This document shows, in pieces, positions 1 through 8,850 of a DNA stretch of 20,791 nucleotides (its first letter is position 1; each line of letters begins with the position of its first letter). The DNA is taken from positions 1 through 20,791 of the forward strand of contig JANYBE010000119.1 in NCBI GenBank assembly GCA_025360945.1. The letters run 5' to 3'. The position numbers and the translations under genes are program-made. The notes under the pieces were generated by a model, which was not told the DNA's origin, did not search any database, and worked only from the letters and a program-made list of their open reading frames with translations. The DNA is from Rhizobacter sp. GTDB taxonomy: Bacteria > Pseudomonadota > Gammaproteobacteria > Burkholderiales > Burkholderiaceae_C.

Positions 1-1
1 C

Positions 2-3000
2 TCGTTCGCTGCCGAGGTGACGCGCGTGGCGCGCGAGGTCGGAACCGAGGGCATCCTCGGCGGTCAGGCGGACGTTCAGGGTGTCGCAGGGACGTGGAAA
101 GATCTGACCGAGTCAGTGAACTTCATGGCGGGCAACCTGACATCGCAGGTGCGCAATATCGCCGACGTGACAAAAGCGGTGGCAGCCGGCGACCTGTCGA
201 AGAAGATCACGGTGGACGTTAAGGGAGAAATCTCCGAACTGAAGAACACCGTGAACACCATGGTCGACCAGTTGCGATCCTTCGCGGCCGAGGTGACACG
301 CGTGGCGCTCGAGGTCGGCACCGAGGGCATTCTCGGCGGCCAGGCGGACGTGCAGGGCGTTGCCGGAACATGGAAGGATCTGACCGATTCGGTGAATCTG
401 ATGGCATCAAACCTGACGAGCCAGGTTCGCAACATCGCCGACGTGACCAAGGCCGTGGCGGCGGGCGATCTGTCCAAGAAGATCACCGTCGATGTCAAGG
501 GCGAGATCCTCGAACTTAAGGCCACGATCAACACCATGGTCGACCAGCTCTCGTCGTTTGCCGCCGAAGTGACCCGTGTGGCGCGCGAGGTGGGCACCGA
601 AGGCCGGCTCGGCGGTCAGGCCCAGGTGCGCGACGTATCGGGCACCTGGAAGGATCTGACCGAGAACGTCAACTTCATGGCCGGCAATCTGACCGGCCAG
701 GTGCGCGGGATTGCGAAGGTTGTGACCGCGGTGGCCAACGGCGATCTGAAGCAAAAGCTGACAGTCGAGGCCAAGGGCGAGATCGCAGCTCTGGCCGAGA
801 CCATCAACAGCATGACGGACACCCTCGCGACCTTCGCCGATCAGGTGACAACGGTGGCGCGCGAGGTTGGCGTGGAGGGCAAGCTTGGCGGCCAGGCAAA
901 GGTGCCGGGCGCTGCAGGCACCTGGAAGGGCCTGACCGAAAACGTGAACCAACTCGCCGCCAACCTGACCACTCAGGTCCGCGCGATCGCGGAGGTCGCC
1001 ACCGCGGTGACGCAAGGTGACTTGACGCGATCCATCACGGTCAAGGCCCAAGGCGAGGTCGCGGCGCTGAAGGACACCATCAACGAGATGATCCGCAATC
1101 TCAAGGACACGACGCAGAAGAACACAGAGCAAGATTGGCTGAAAACCAACCTGGCAAAATTCAGCCGCATGCTCCAGGGCCAGAAAGACCTGCTCACTGT
1201 GGGCCAACTGATCTTGTCTGAGCTCGCGCCGGTTGTCGGAGCGCAGCAGGCCGAGTTCTATGTGCTGACGACGGTGGCCAATACGCCCAAGCTCCGTCTG
1301 TTCGCGAGCTATGCCTCAGGTGGCCAGCACTCGCACGGCAAGGAGGTCGACCTCGGGCAGGGACTGGTCGGCCAGTGCGCGCTCGAAAAATCGAAGATCC
1401 TGCTGACGAACGTGCCCGGCAATGCATTCCGCGTCGCCACTGGACTGAGCGAGAGCGCGGCGCTGGACGTGTTGGTGCTGCCCGTGGTGTTCGAGGGCGA
1501 GGTTCGCGGTGTGCTCGAGCTGGCCTCGCTCGAACGCTTCAACCCGGCTCACCAGGCCTTCCTCGACCAGCTCACCGAATCCATTGGGATCGTGATCAAC
1601 ACGATCAGCGCCAACATGCGCACCGAGGATCTGCTAACGCAGTCGCAATCGCTCGCCGAGGAACTGCAGAGCCGGCAGCAGGAGCTGCAGCAGACCAACG
1701 AGGCGTTGCAGGAGAAGGCTCGTCTGCTGGTACACCAGAACCAGGAGGTCGAGCGCAAGAACCAGGAGGTCGAACAAGCGCGCCAGGCACTCGAGGAAAA
1801 GGCCGAGCAGCTAGCGCTGACCTCCAAGTACAAGTCGGAGTTCTTGGCCAACATGTCGCATGAGCTGCGCACGCCGCTGAACAGCCTGCTAATCCTGTCG
1901 GACCAGCTGTGCAAGAACAGCGAAGGCAACCTGACCGCCAAGCAGGTCGAGTTCGCCAAGACGATCCACCTCTCCGGCAACGATCTGCTGATGCTGATCA
2001 ACGACATCCTCGATCTGTCGAAGATCGAGTCCGGCACGGTGGCCGTCGACGTCAGTGAACTTCGCGTCGAAGACTTGCAGCGTTCGGTCGACCGCAGCTT
2101 CCGCCATGTCGCCGAATCGAAGCATGTCGAGTTCGAGATTGTTGCGGAACAGCCCTTGCCAAAGACCATCGTGACCGATGTCAAGCGGCTGCAGCAGATC
2201 ATCAAGAACCTGCTGTCGAATGCCTTCAAGTTCACTCACCATGGCTCGGTGTCACTCACCATCGACGTGGCGACGAGCGGTTGGTCTCGCGACAACGATG
2301 AACTCAACCGCGCCGGTCAAGTATTAGCCTTTGCAGTGACGGACACCGGCATCGGAATTTCCCCCGACAAGCAGCAGATCATCTTCGAGGCGTTTCAGCA
2401 GGCCGACGGTTCGACCTCTCGCAAGTACGGTGGCACGGGCCTGGGCTTGGCGATCAGCCGCGAGCTTGCGCGTTTGCTGGGTGGGGAGATCCGCCTCGTC
2501 AGCACGCCGTCGCGAGGCAGTACTTTCACGCTCTATCTTCCGCAGAGCTACAGTCCTTCCCGCTCCGGCCGTCATACGCGCGCAGCGATTGGCGCGAATG
2601 ACGCGCCAGCCCCCGTGGCGCGGGCGCTGCCGGAGCACGTGGAAGTGCGGCCTGCGCTTCCGTCGATGCCTGCGCAGATCGAATCAGAGGCCATCGAGGC
2701 CGAAGACAACAGTCCCTTCCTTGCCGTCAACGTAGCTGACGACGATCGCAACGACATCCTGCTCGGCGACAAGGTGCTGCTGGTCGTCGAGAATGATCTG
2801 GCGTTCGCCAAGGTGTTGCAACAAGCAGCTCGGCGCAACGGATTCAAGGTGCTGGTGAGTACGAGTGGCGCAGGCGCGCTGGCCATGACGCGCGACTACC
2901 AGCCCGCCGTCATCACGCTCGACATCTTCTTGCCCGACATGGAAGGCTGGCGCATCCTGGAGCGCATCAAGACGGACCTGGCGACGCGTCACATCCCGAT

Positions 3001-3928
3001 CTGCGTCGTGTCCACCGACGATTCGCGACAACGGGCGCTGAACGCGGGCGCCGTCGGCTTTCTCACGAAGCCACTTCAATCGGTCGACGAGGTCGACGAA
3101 GCGCTCGCCCTCCTTTACGAGTTTGCCGATCGCCGCAGCAAGCGCCTGCTGGTGATGATGGCACCCTCCCAGTCGCGCGCAAGCTACCTCGAAGCGCTCG
3201 ATGCCGAGACTGAAATCGTGCTGGCCGATTCCGCGACTGCGGCACGCGTCGAACTTGCCGGCGGCAACGTGGATTGCCTGATCACCGATGGCAGCGTCAC
3301 GGAGTTCGGTCCGGAAGACGTGATCGAGGCATTGGAGTCGCGCCCACTGGCTCGGCAGATGCCGATCGTGTTGGCGTGCGGCGACGCGGAAGTGGCCTCT
3401 CGCTGGGAGCGCGGCCACAGTGCGTTCGCCCTGCGTCGCGCCGATTCGCTCGAACGCATGCTCGATGCGACCGCGTTCTTCCTGCACCGAGGCGAGGCCT
3501 CCATGTCAGACGAGGAGCGCCGCTCGGCGCAAGCGCTATTCGAGGCGGATCGAGTGCTTGAAGGCAAGAAAGTCTTGATAGTCGACGACGACATGCGCAA
3601 CATCTTCGCGATGGCGACCGTGCTGGACGCGCAAGGGATGGTGATCGTATCGGCAGAGAACGGCCAGGACGCGATTCGCCTCGTGGAGACCGATCCCGAC
3701 ATCGACATCGTGGTGATGGACATCATGATGCCCGAGATGGACGGCATGGAGACGATGCGGCGGCTGCGCTTGTTGCCCCGCGGCAAGGACCTGCCGCTGA
3801 TTGCCGTAACCGCCAAGGCGATGAAGGGGGATCGCGAGAAGTGCATCGACGCCGGAGCCTGGGACTACCTGTCCAAGCCGGTCGACACGTCGTACCTGCT
3901 GGTCGTCTTGCGCGGCTGGCTTTGCTAG
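2..3928 (+). CDS. Poly-HAMP hybrid sensor histidine kinase (HAMPx4-GAF-HisKA-HATPase-REC-pseudoREC-REC), 5' end outside window
   Basis: Membrane-independent-looking or cytosolic part of a large hybrid kinase. The reading frame is open from base 2, before the first possible GTG (17), and the residues before that GTG (SFAAE) match the same place in later repeats, so the true start lies upstream. Counting residues from base 17: four HAMP-type units of exactly 92 residues (2-369), GAF (about 378-540), a Glu/Gln-rich coiled coil (540-605), HisKA with the H-box SHELRTPLNSLL (His615), an ATPase domain with G-boxes DTGIGIS (about 775) and GGTGLGLAI (about 807), REC1 with acceptor Asp969, a degenerate receiver-like stretch (about 1040-1160), and a canonical REC3 with Asp1235, AVTAKA and SKPVD. 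The order resembles fungal group III kinases (Nik1/Os-1) and their bacterial relatives. The signal is unknown. It probably starts or continues an operon with the next two kinases. Confidence 0.93.
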   Translation, partial: SFAAEVTRVAREVGTEGILGGQADVQGVAGTWKDLTESVNFMAGNLTSQVRNIADVTKAVAAGDLSKKITVDVKGEISELKNTVNTMVDQLRSFAAEVTRVALEVGTEGILGGQADVQGVAGTWKDLTDSVNLMASNLTSQVRNIADVTKAVAAGDLSKKITVDVKGEILELKATINTMVDQLSSFAAEVTRVAREVGTEGRLGGQAQVRDVSGTWKDLTENVNFMAGNLTGQVRGIAKVVTAVANGDLKQKLTVEAKGEIAALAETINSMTDTLATFADQVTTVAREVGVEGKLGGQAKVPGAAGTWKGLTENVNQLAANLTTQVRAIAEVATAVTQGDLTRSITVKAQGEVAALKDTINEMIRNLKDTTQKNTEQDWLKTNLAKFSRMLQGQKDLLTVGQLILSELAPVVGAQQAEFYVLTTVANTPKLRLFASYASGGQHSHGKEVDLGQGLVGQCALEKSKILLTNVPGNAFRVATGLSESAALDVLVLPVVFEGEVRGVLELASLERFNPAHQAFLDQLTESIGIVINTISANMRTEDLLTQSQSLAEELQSRQQELQQTNEALQEKARLLVHQNQEVERKNQEVEQARQALEEKAEQLALTSKYKSEFLANMSHELRTPLNSLLILSDQLCKNSEGNLTAKQVEFAKTIHLSGNDLLMLINDILDLSKIESGTVAVDVSELRVEDLQRSVDRSFRHVAESKHVEFEIVAEQPLPKTIVTDVKRLQQIIKNLLSNAFKFTHHGSVSLTIDVATSGWSRDNDELNRAGQVLAFAVTDTGIGISPDKQQIIFEAFQQADGSTSRKYGGTGLGLAISRELARLLGGEIRLVSTPSRGSTFTLYLPQSYSPSRSGRHTRAAIGANDAPAPVARALPEHVEVRPALPSMPAQIESEAIEAEDNSPFLAVNVADDDRNDILLGDKVLLVVENDLAFAKVLQQAARRNGFKVLVSTSGAGALAMTRDYQPAVITLDIFLPDMEGWRILERIKTDLATRHIPICVVSTDDSRQRALNAGAVGFLTKPLQSVDEVDEALALLYEFADRRSKRLLVMMAPSQSRASYLEALDAETEIVLADSATAARVELAGGNVDCLITDGSVTEFGPEDVIEALESRPLARQMPIVLACGDAEVASRWERGHSAFALRRADSLERMLDATAFFLHRGEASMSDEERRSAQALFEADRVLEGKKVLIVDDDMRNIFAMATVLDAQGMVIVSAENGQDAIRLVETDPDIDIVVMDIMMPEMDGMETMRRLRLLPRGKDLPLIAVTAKAMKGDREKCIDAGAWDYLSKPVDTSYLLVVLRGWLC
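20..1123 (+). repeat. Four tandem 276-bp units encoding the HAMP repeats
   Basis: Units begin at 20, 296, 572 and 848, each exactly 276 bp (92 codons), at the conserved T(R/T)VA(R/L)EVG. Each contains GGQA, GTWK, LT.NVN or LT.SVN and a QVR.IA segment followed by GDL. Units 1 and 2 differ at about 8 of 92 residues, and units 3 and 4 are more diverged. The frame before base 20 reads SFAAEV, the end of another such unit, so more copies probably lie upstream of the window. Confidence 0.92.
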
Positions 3929-3932
3929 TGAG

Positions 3933-6164
3933 ATGCGCGTGTCCGATGACCTTCACTCGCTGAGCGAGGACGAGAAGTCCAACATCCTGATCGTCGACGA
4001 TCTGGCAGAGAAGCTGCTTGTCTTCGGCACAGTGCTTGAGGAGCTGAACCAGAACCTCGTGTTCGTTCGCTCCGGGCGAGAGGCGTTGCGGGAAATCTTG
4101 CAGCGCGACTTTGCCGTCATTCTTCTCGACGTCAACATGCCCGACATCGATGGCTTCGAGACGGCAGAGCTGATTCGCCAGTACAAGCGCTCGGCGCTCA
4201 CTCCGATCATCTTCATCACGTCGTACGCCGACGAGATGCAGACCGCGCAGGGCTATTCGTTGGGGGCGGTGGACTACATCCTGTCTCCGGTCGTGCCGAA
4301 TGTTCTGCGCAGCAAGGTGCAGGTCTTTGTTCAACTTCACGCCATGCAGCGACAGATTCGGCATCAGGCCGATGCGCAGGCCGCGTTTGCCGCAGTGGAG
4401 TCGGCCCGGGCGATCGCCGAAGAGAACGACAGGCGTTCGGCGTTTCTGTCGAACGCGAGCCGCGTCCTGCACCGCTCGCTGCAAGTGGCTCTCGGCATGC
4501 GCGACCTCGCTGGGCTCATCGTGCCGGATCTGGCGCCTCTGGCGATGGTCCTGCACGCCGATGCCGGCACCCTGCGCGGCAGCGTGCTGGTCGCCTTCGA
4601 CGCCGGCGCCGGGCGCGCGTCGTTTCAGGAAATCGCGTTCAGCGCGCTCGACCCAATACTTCTGAGTGCTCTGCAGGCTGCCATACGCGACGGTAAGCGC
4701 ACCGATCTCACGTCGCTGCAGCTGCACGCATTGAATGCGCCTGACTTCGGCTTTGCGGCGCACATAGCAGCTGGTGTCTCGCCTTGGTTGGAGGCAGGCT
4801 CTCTTGTACCGTTACTGACTGGCGATCGGGTTCTCGGCGCCATGCTGGTCGCGGCGCGGCATCCAGCAAGCAACGGCGCGGCGACCGATTGGCGAGTGCT
4901 CAACGAGCTTGGCGTGCATGCCGCAGCGGCACTCGAAAACGCGCATTTATACGAGAGCCTGCAATCGGAGATCGTCGAGCGGCGCGCGGCCGAGGTCGAG
5001 CTGCAGGAATCGAGTCGACGCAAGGATGAGTTCCTTGCGATGCTCTCGCACGAGCTGCGCAATCCGCTCGCGCCGATTCGCACTGCTGTTGAAGTGATGC
5101 GCCGTCTGGGTCCCTCGGACGCGAAATTCACGACGGCGTCTGACATCACGATCCGGCAGTTGCGGCACGTGACGCGTCTGGTCGACGAACTGCTAGACGT
5201 CGCGCGAATCAGCCAGGGCAAGATCGTGCTCGCCCGCGACAGGTTGGATTTGAACTTGGTGATCGAGCATTGCGTCGAAACCGCGCAGCCCTTCGTCGAG
5301 GCTCGCGAACAAGTGCTGCGCGTCGCGTTCTTTTCTACCCCTGTCTGGGCCGACGGCGATTTCCCGCGCATCGCGCAGATCGTCTCGAATCTTCTGCATA
5401 ACGCGTCGAAGTACAGCTCGGCCGGCTCGGCAATCGACTTGACCGCCGAGCTCGACGCGTCCGCGGCGGTGATCCGCGTACGCGACGAAGGCATCGGTAT
5501 CGATGTTGAGCTGTTGCCGCACATTTTTGATCTCTTCACGCAAGGCCGACGCGGGCTCGATCGGTCCCAGGGCGGCCTCGGCGTCGGGCTGACCCTCGCA
5601 CGCCGATTGGCTGAGTTGCACGGTGGCACGCTCGAAGCGCTCAGCGAAGGAGCAGGACGCGGCTCCGAGTTCGTACTCACCTTGCCGTCGGTCCAGAGTG
5701 TGAGTGGGGCTGCCCTAGGAGCAGCGCCGACCTTGTCCATCGTTTCGAAGGATTGCAAGATCTTGATCGTGGACGACAACCAGGATGCCGCGGAGAGCAT
5801 TGCCACTTTTTTCAGGCTGCAGGGCCAGACCGTACGAACCGCTGCCGATGGTCCACGCGCGCTCGACGAGGCCGCCGGTTTCGCGCCCGATGTCGTCGTA
5901 CTCGACATTGGCCTGCCACTGCTCGACGGATACGAAGTCGCGCGGCGACTGCGCCAGCTCCCCTCGACCCGGAACGCGCTTCTTCTTGCCCTCACCGGCT
6001 ACGGCCAAACGCAAGACCGAATACGCGCCGAAGAGGCCGGCTTCGATCGTCATTTCGTCAAGCCTGCAGATCCGACAGTGTTGCTATCCGTCGTCGACGA
6101 GTGGGTACGTGGTCTTGAGCGCAATTCGCCCGCAGTGGCATCCCCCATCGTCAACGCCTCTTGA
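3933..6164 (+). CDS. Hybrid histidine kinase with receivers at both ends (REC-GAF-HisKA-HATPase-REC)
   Basis: 743 residues, no membrane segment seen, so probably cytosolic. The N-terminal receiver (about 17-135) has the acidic pair D22/D23, acceptor D66 (LLDVNMPD) and T96, but the usual KP lysine is Ser118 (DYILSPV). A helical linker is followed by a GAF-like domain (about 180-345), then HisKA with AMLSHELRNPLAPI (His373), ATPase boxes (RDEGIGI and GGLGVGLTLA) and a C-terminal receiver with acceptor D658 (LDIGLPLLDG), ALTGYG and VKP. The ATG at 3933 lies 4 bases after the preceding stop with only a weak purine-rich stretch before it, so translation is probably coupled. The front receiver suggests that this kinase takes input from another kinase, perhaps the upstream poly-HAMP protein; that link is inference. 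Confidence 0.92.
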   Translation: MRVSDDLHSLSEDEKSNILIVDDLAEKLLVFGTVLEELNQNLVFVRSGREALREILQRDFAVILLDVNMPDIDGFETAELIRQYKRSALTPIIFITSYADEMQTAQGYSLGAVDYILSPVVPNVLRSKVQVFVQLHAMQRQIRHQADAQAAFAAVESARAIAEENDRRSAFLSNASRVLHRSLQVALGMRDLAGLIVPDLAPLAMVLHADAGTLRGSVLVAFDAGAGRASFQEIAFSALDPILLSALQAAIRDGKRTDLTSLQLHALNAPDFGFAAHIAAGVSPWLEAGSLVPLLTGDRVLGAMLVAARHPASNGAATDWRVLNELGVHAAAALENAHLYESLQSEIVERRAAEVELQESSRRKDEFLAMLSHELRNPLAPIRTAVEVMRRLGPSDAKFTTASDITIRQLRHVTRLVDELLDVARISQGKIVLARDRLDLNLVIEHCVETAQPFVEAREQVLRVAFFSTPVWADGDFPRIAQIVSNLLHNASKYSSAGSAIDLTAELDASAAVIRVRDEGIGIDVELLPHIFDLFTQGRRGLDRSQGGLGVGLTLARRLAELHGGTLEALSEGAGRGSEFVLTLPSVQSVSGAALGAAPTLSIVSKDCKILIVDDNQDAAESIATFFRLQGQTVRTAADGPRALDEAAGFAPDVVVLDIGLPLLDGYEVARRLRQLPSTRNALLLALTGYGQTQDRIRAEEAGFDRHFVKPADPTVLLSVVDEWVRGLERNSPAVASPIVNAS

Positions 6165-6179
6165 TTCGGAATACCCGCC

Positions 6180-8042
6180 ATGCCAACACCTGCGACCACA
6201 GAACATTCAGCGTCGTGCCCATTCTTCGATCGGCACCCGCACGCGGCACTGCTGATAGATGGCAGCGGGCGCGTGCTCCATGCCAACCCTGCGGCCGACT
6301 GGCTTGCGCGGCAAGACGAATATCCAAACTTTGGAGAAATGACCGGCTTGTCGTGGGAAGGGAGTGGCGCATTGCCGCGCGACATGGCCGCGGGTTGGAC
6401 GCGGCGCCTGCGGATTCGGGCAGGCGACGGGTCCTCACGCCAAGCCGACGCCAGTCTGTTTCGCGCGGCCGAATCGCCCGAGGACACGCCGGCATACTTC
6501 CTGGTGCTTCGCGATGTCACCGCGGCCGTCGAGGCAGCGCGGGGAGGCCATGAGATGGACAGCCGCTCCAAGGTCACGACCGACTCGGCGCCCGTGCTGA
6601 TTTGGATGGCTGCCGACACCATGATGCGAGACTGGTTCAACAGATCTTGGATTCGGTTCCGCGGTCGCACGCTGGGAGACGAACTCGGCGAAGGTTGGAC
6701 AGAAGGCGTGCATCCCGAGGATCTCGAGCGCTGCCTGAGTGTCTACTCCATCAGCTTCGCGGAGCGACAGCCCTTCACAATGGACTACCGACTCAAGCGC
6801 CATGACTGCGTGCATCGCTGGGTGTTGGACACCGGAATTCCGCGCTGGAGCGAAGACGGACACTTCCTGGGCTACATCGGCACGTGCGTCGACATCACGG
6901 ACCGCAAGGAGCTTGAAGAGAAGCTGGCGGAGCGCACCCGCACACTTCGTCTCTCCGATCGAAGGCGAGAGGAGATTCTTGCTCGACTTGCCCACGAACT
7001 GCGCAACCCGCTCGGTGCGATTGCCAATGCCGCTGCGATCCTGCGCACGGTAGAGCGGGACGATCGAAATCTGGTCATGGCGCGAGAAATCGTCGAACGG
7101 CAAATCGACCAGCTCAGACGACTGGTTGCGGACATTGCTGACGTGACGCGGATCACTAAGGGCCGAGTGGTTCTGCATCGCGAAAGGGTCGACATCGACG
7201 CCGTGATCGGCGGCGCGGCAGACCAGATTCGCCATGAAATCGAACGCCGGTCCCAGGTGCTTCAGATCGAAGTGACAGGCAGCGGAGCGCACTGCGACGG
7301 GGATGCTGACCGCCTGACTCAGTCGCTGTCAGCCCTTCTCGGCAACGCATCGAGATTCTCTCCCGACGGTGCCCCCATCAAGGTTTCTGTGGTCGGGTCG
7401 CCCGAGAGCATCTCGATTGTTGTGAGTGACGTTGGCATCGGCATTTCGCCGGAACTCCTGCCCCATGTTTGCGAAGCCTTTGTTCAGGGATTGCCGGACG
7501 GATCCGAAGGTGGCCTGGGCGTCGGTCTCACGATTGCCAAGCAGGTCGCGCGTCTGCACGGCGGAGATTTGCGCCTGGAAAGCGCAGGCAGCCACATGGG
7601 CACGAAGGTCACCCTGACGCTTCCCCGCAAGGCCAGCAAACCCGACGTCGTGGCAGACCTCTCCACAATTTCGGGGCGTCGCATACTGATCGTCGAGGAC
7701 AACACCGACGCCCGCGAAAGCCTGCGCATCCTGCTGGAGGCACAAGGCAACGAGGTAATGACTGCCGTTGACGCGACGCAAGGGCTTGAGCTGGCGACCA
7801 CCCTCTCCCCCGACTACGTCATCTGCGATATCGGCTTGCCTGACGTGAACGGATTCGACTTGGTTCGCAGCCTTCGTGAGGCATTGGCAGGCAAGTCAAC
7901 GCGCTTTGTGGCAGTCACTGGGTACGGAAGACTGGAGGACCAGGATCGCGCGATGGAATCTGGCTTCGATTCGTTCGTCGTCAAGCCGATTCGGCGCGCT
8001 TGCATTGACATTGCGGCGAAGACAAGGTTGCCAAACGCGTGA
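6180..8042 (+). CDS. Hybrid histidine kinase (PAS-PAS-HisKA-HATPase-REC)
   Basis: 620 residues, apparently soluble. PAS 1 (about 10-110) begins FFDRHPHAALLIDGSGRV. PAS 2 (about 130-245) is of the PAS-fold-3 type, with GVHPEDLERC, MDYRLKRHD and the PAC-like ending VDITDRKELEE. The kinase core has ARLAHELRNPLGAI (His272), N-box ALLGNASRFS, SDVGIGIS and GGLGVGLTIA. The C-terminal receiver has ILIVEDN, acceptor D550 (CDIGLPDVNG), AVTGYG and VVKPI. The ATG at 6180 follows the upstream stop by 15 bases with GGAA as a weak ribosome site. The core is close to those of the second plus-strand kinase and the minus-strand kinase in this window, so I regard them as paralogues. There is no output domain; the ligand and partners are unknown. 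Confidence 0.92.
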   Translation: MPTPATTEHSASCPFFDRHPHAALLIDGSGRVLHANPAADWLARQDEYPNFGEMTGLSWEGSGALPRDMAAGWTRRLRIRAGDGSSRQADASLFRAAESPEDTPAYFLVLRDVTAAVEAARGGHEMDSRSKVTTDSAPVLIWMAADTMMRDWFNRSWIRFRGRTLGDELGEGWTEGVHPEDLERCLSVYSISFAERQPFTMDYRLKRHDCVHRWVLDTGIPRWSEDGHFLGYIGTCVDITDRKELEEKLAERTRTLRLSDRRREEILARLAHELRNPLGAIANAAAILRTVERDDRNLVMAREIVERQIDQLRRLVADIADVTRITKGRVVLHRERVDIDAVIGGAADQIRHEIERRSQVLQIEVTGSGAHCDGDADRLTQSLSALLGNASRFSPDGAPIKVSVVGSPESISIVVSDVGIGISPELLPHVCEAFVQGLPDGSEGGLGVGLTIAKQVARLHGGDLRLESAGSHMGTKVTLTLPRKASKPDVVADLSTISGRRILIVEDNTDARESLRILLEAQGNEVMTAVDATQGLELATTLSPDYVICDIGLPDVNGFDLVRSLREALAGKSTRFVAVTGYGRLEDQDRAMESGFDSFVVKPIRRACIDIAAKTRLPNA

Positions 8043-8061
8043 CTTGTAGAAGTCGATCCCC

Positions 8062-8099
8062 GGACACGGCCAGCGTCCGCCGCGGTCCGATGGCTGTCC
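8062..8099. terminator. Possible hairpin after the plus-strand kinase operon
   Basis: GGACA..GCCA pairs with TGGCTGTCC: nine base pairs with a two-base bulge and an 18-base loop, 20 bases past the kinase stop. There is no T-run, so intrinsic termination is uncertain. The rest of the 278-base gap between the convergent genes (8043-8320) shows nothing I can name; an open frame there on the plus strand has no recognisable product. Confidence 0.3.
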
Positions 8100-8320
8100 C
8101 GCGCATCAAAGTGCGATTCGAGCCGTCTTGCGTCGACCCGAGTCTCTCAGGAGCATGAGCAGCACGCGTTCGTTCAAGCTCAGCCCCAAAGCGGTCGAAC
8201 GCGGTCAGCAGAGTCGAATGAGTCGCATACGCCGAACTACTCGTCGTGGGCCAAGGGCCTCTGCGACTGCGCTGCTCTCATGCAATGTTGTGCCCATGTC
8301 TGCGGAAGTCGATGCCGGGA

Positions 8321-8809
8321 TTACGCCACTTCGATCGCCAGAAGCTCGTCCTTGCGCGCGGCTAGCTGGGTACCCAACGCAAACATGTCAAGCTTGGTCT
8401 TCTTCGCTTTGGGGAACAACTTGCTTTGCTCTTCCGCGACGTGGTGCTTCACGAATTCGGAGAGGACCTTGATCTTGGCGTCAAACATCTCACCGTCGGG
8501 TTCAACATCCCTGATCTGCGAAATCAAGGCCTTGAGCGTCCCATGTTCCACTATCGCCTCCGGCACAAGTTCATGATCCTTGAGTGCCGCCTTCACTGCG
8601 GGATAGAAGATCTCTTCCTCCACCCGCGCGTGGATCGTCAGCTCGGTGCATATCTTCGAGACGAGCATCTTCTTCTTCGCACTGGAGCGAGTCTTTTCGT
8701 ATTCCGCGAACAACGCACTGACGCGCATATGGTCTGCGCGCAAAAGCGCGGTCGCCTCTTGAGCCTTCGGCGGCATGAATGTCTTTGTCGTCTTCACTGC
8801 GGTAGCCAT
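8321..8809 (-). CDS. Hemerythrin HHE cation-binding domain protein
   Basis: 162 residues starting MATAVKTTKTF. I chose the ATG at 8809 because AAGGA lies about 9 bases upstream and the protein homology begins just after it; the longer open frame upstream runs across the neighbouring peptide gene. The four-helix HHE pattern is complete: RADHMRV, then HARVEEEIFYP (H..xE), then VEHGTLK, then HHVAEEQSKLFP (H...E). Such proteins bind a di-iron centre and have been linked to oxygen, NO or iron handling and to stress responses; the exact role here is not shown. It is the last gene of a compact minus-strand group with a hydrophobic peptide (41-base gap) and a membrane protein, and it converges with the kinase operon on the plus strand. 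Confidence 0.92.
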   Translation of the reverse strand: MATAVKTTKTFMPPKAQEATALLRADHMRVSALFAEYEKTRSSAKKKMLVSKICTELTIHARVEEEIFYPAVKAALKDHELVPEAIVEHGTLKALISQIRDVEPDGEMFDAKIKVLSEFVKHHVAEEQSKLFPKAKKTKLDMFALGTQLAARKDELLAIEVA

Positions 8810-8850
8810 GGTCGCAATTCCTTCGAGTTGGGATTGATGAACTGATGCGC

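Noticed and set aside
20..1123. Tandem repeats considered as a CRISPR array or other non-coding satellite
   Set aside because: Units are 276 bp, in frame, without spacers, and encode HAMP domains.
2..1123. Poly-HAMP protein considered as a methyl-accepting chemoreceptor
   Set aside because: No MCP signalling hairpin follows; the protein continues into GAF and a histidine kinase core.
407..1207. 266-residue minus-strand open frame over the HAMP repeats
   Set aside because: Its periodicity simply mirrors the repeats on the coding strand.
4625..5995. 456-residue open frame on the minus strand opposite the second kinase
   Set aside because: Ser/Arg-rich composition typical of the reverse frame of a GC-rich kinase gene; no motifs.
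8128..8472. 114-residue plus-strand open frame between the convergent operons
   Set aside because: AGGAG is only 1 base from an inner ATG, the product is Arg/Ser-rich without any known motif, and the 3' third overlaps the hemerythrin gene.
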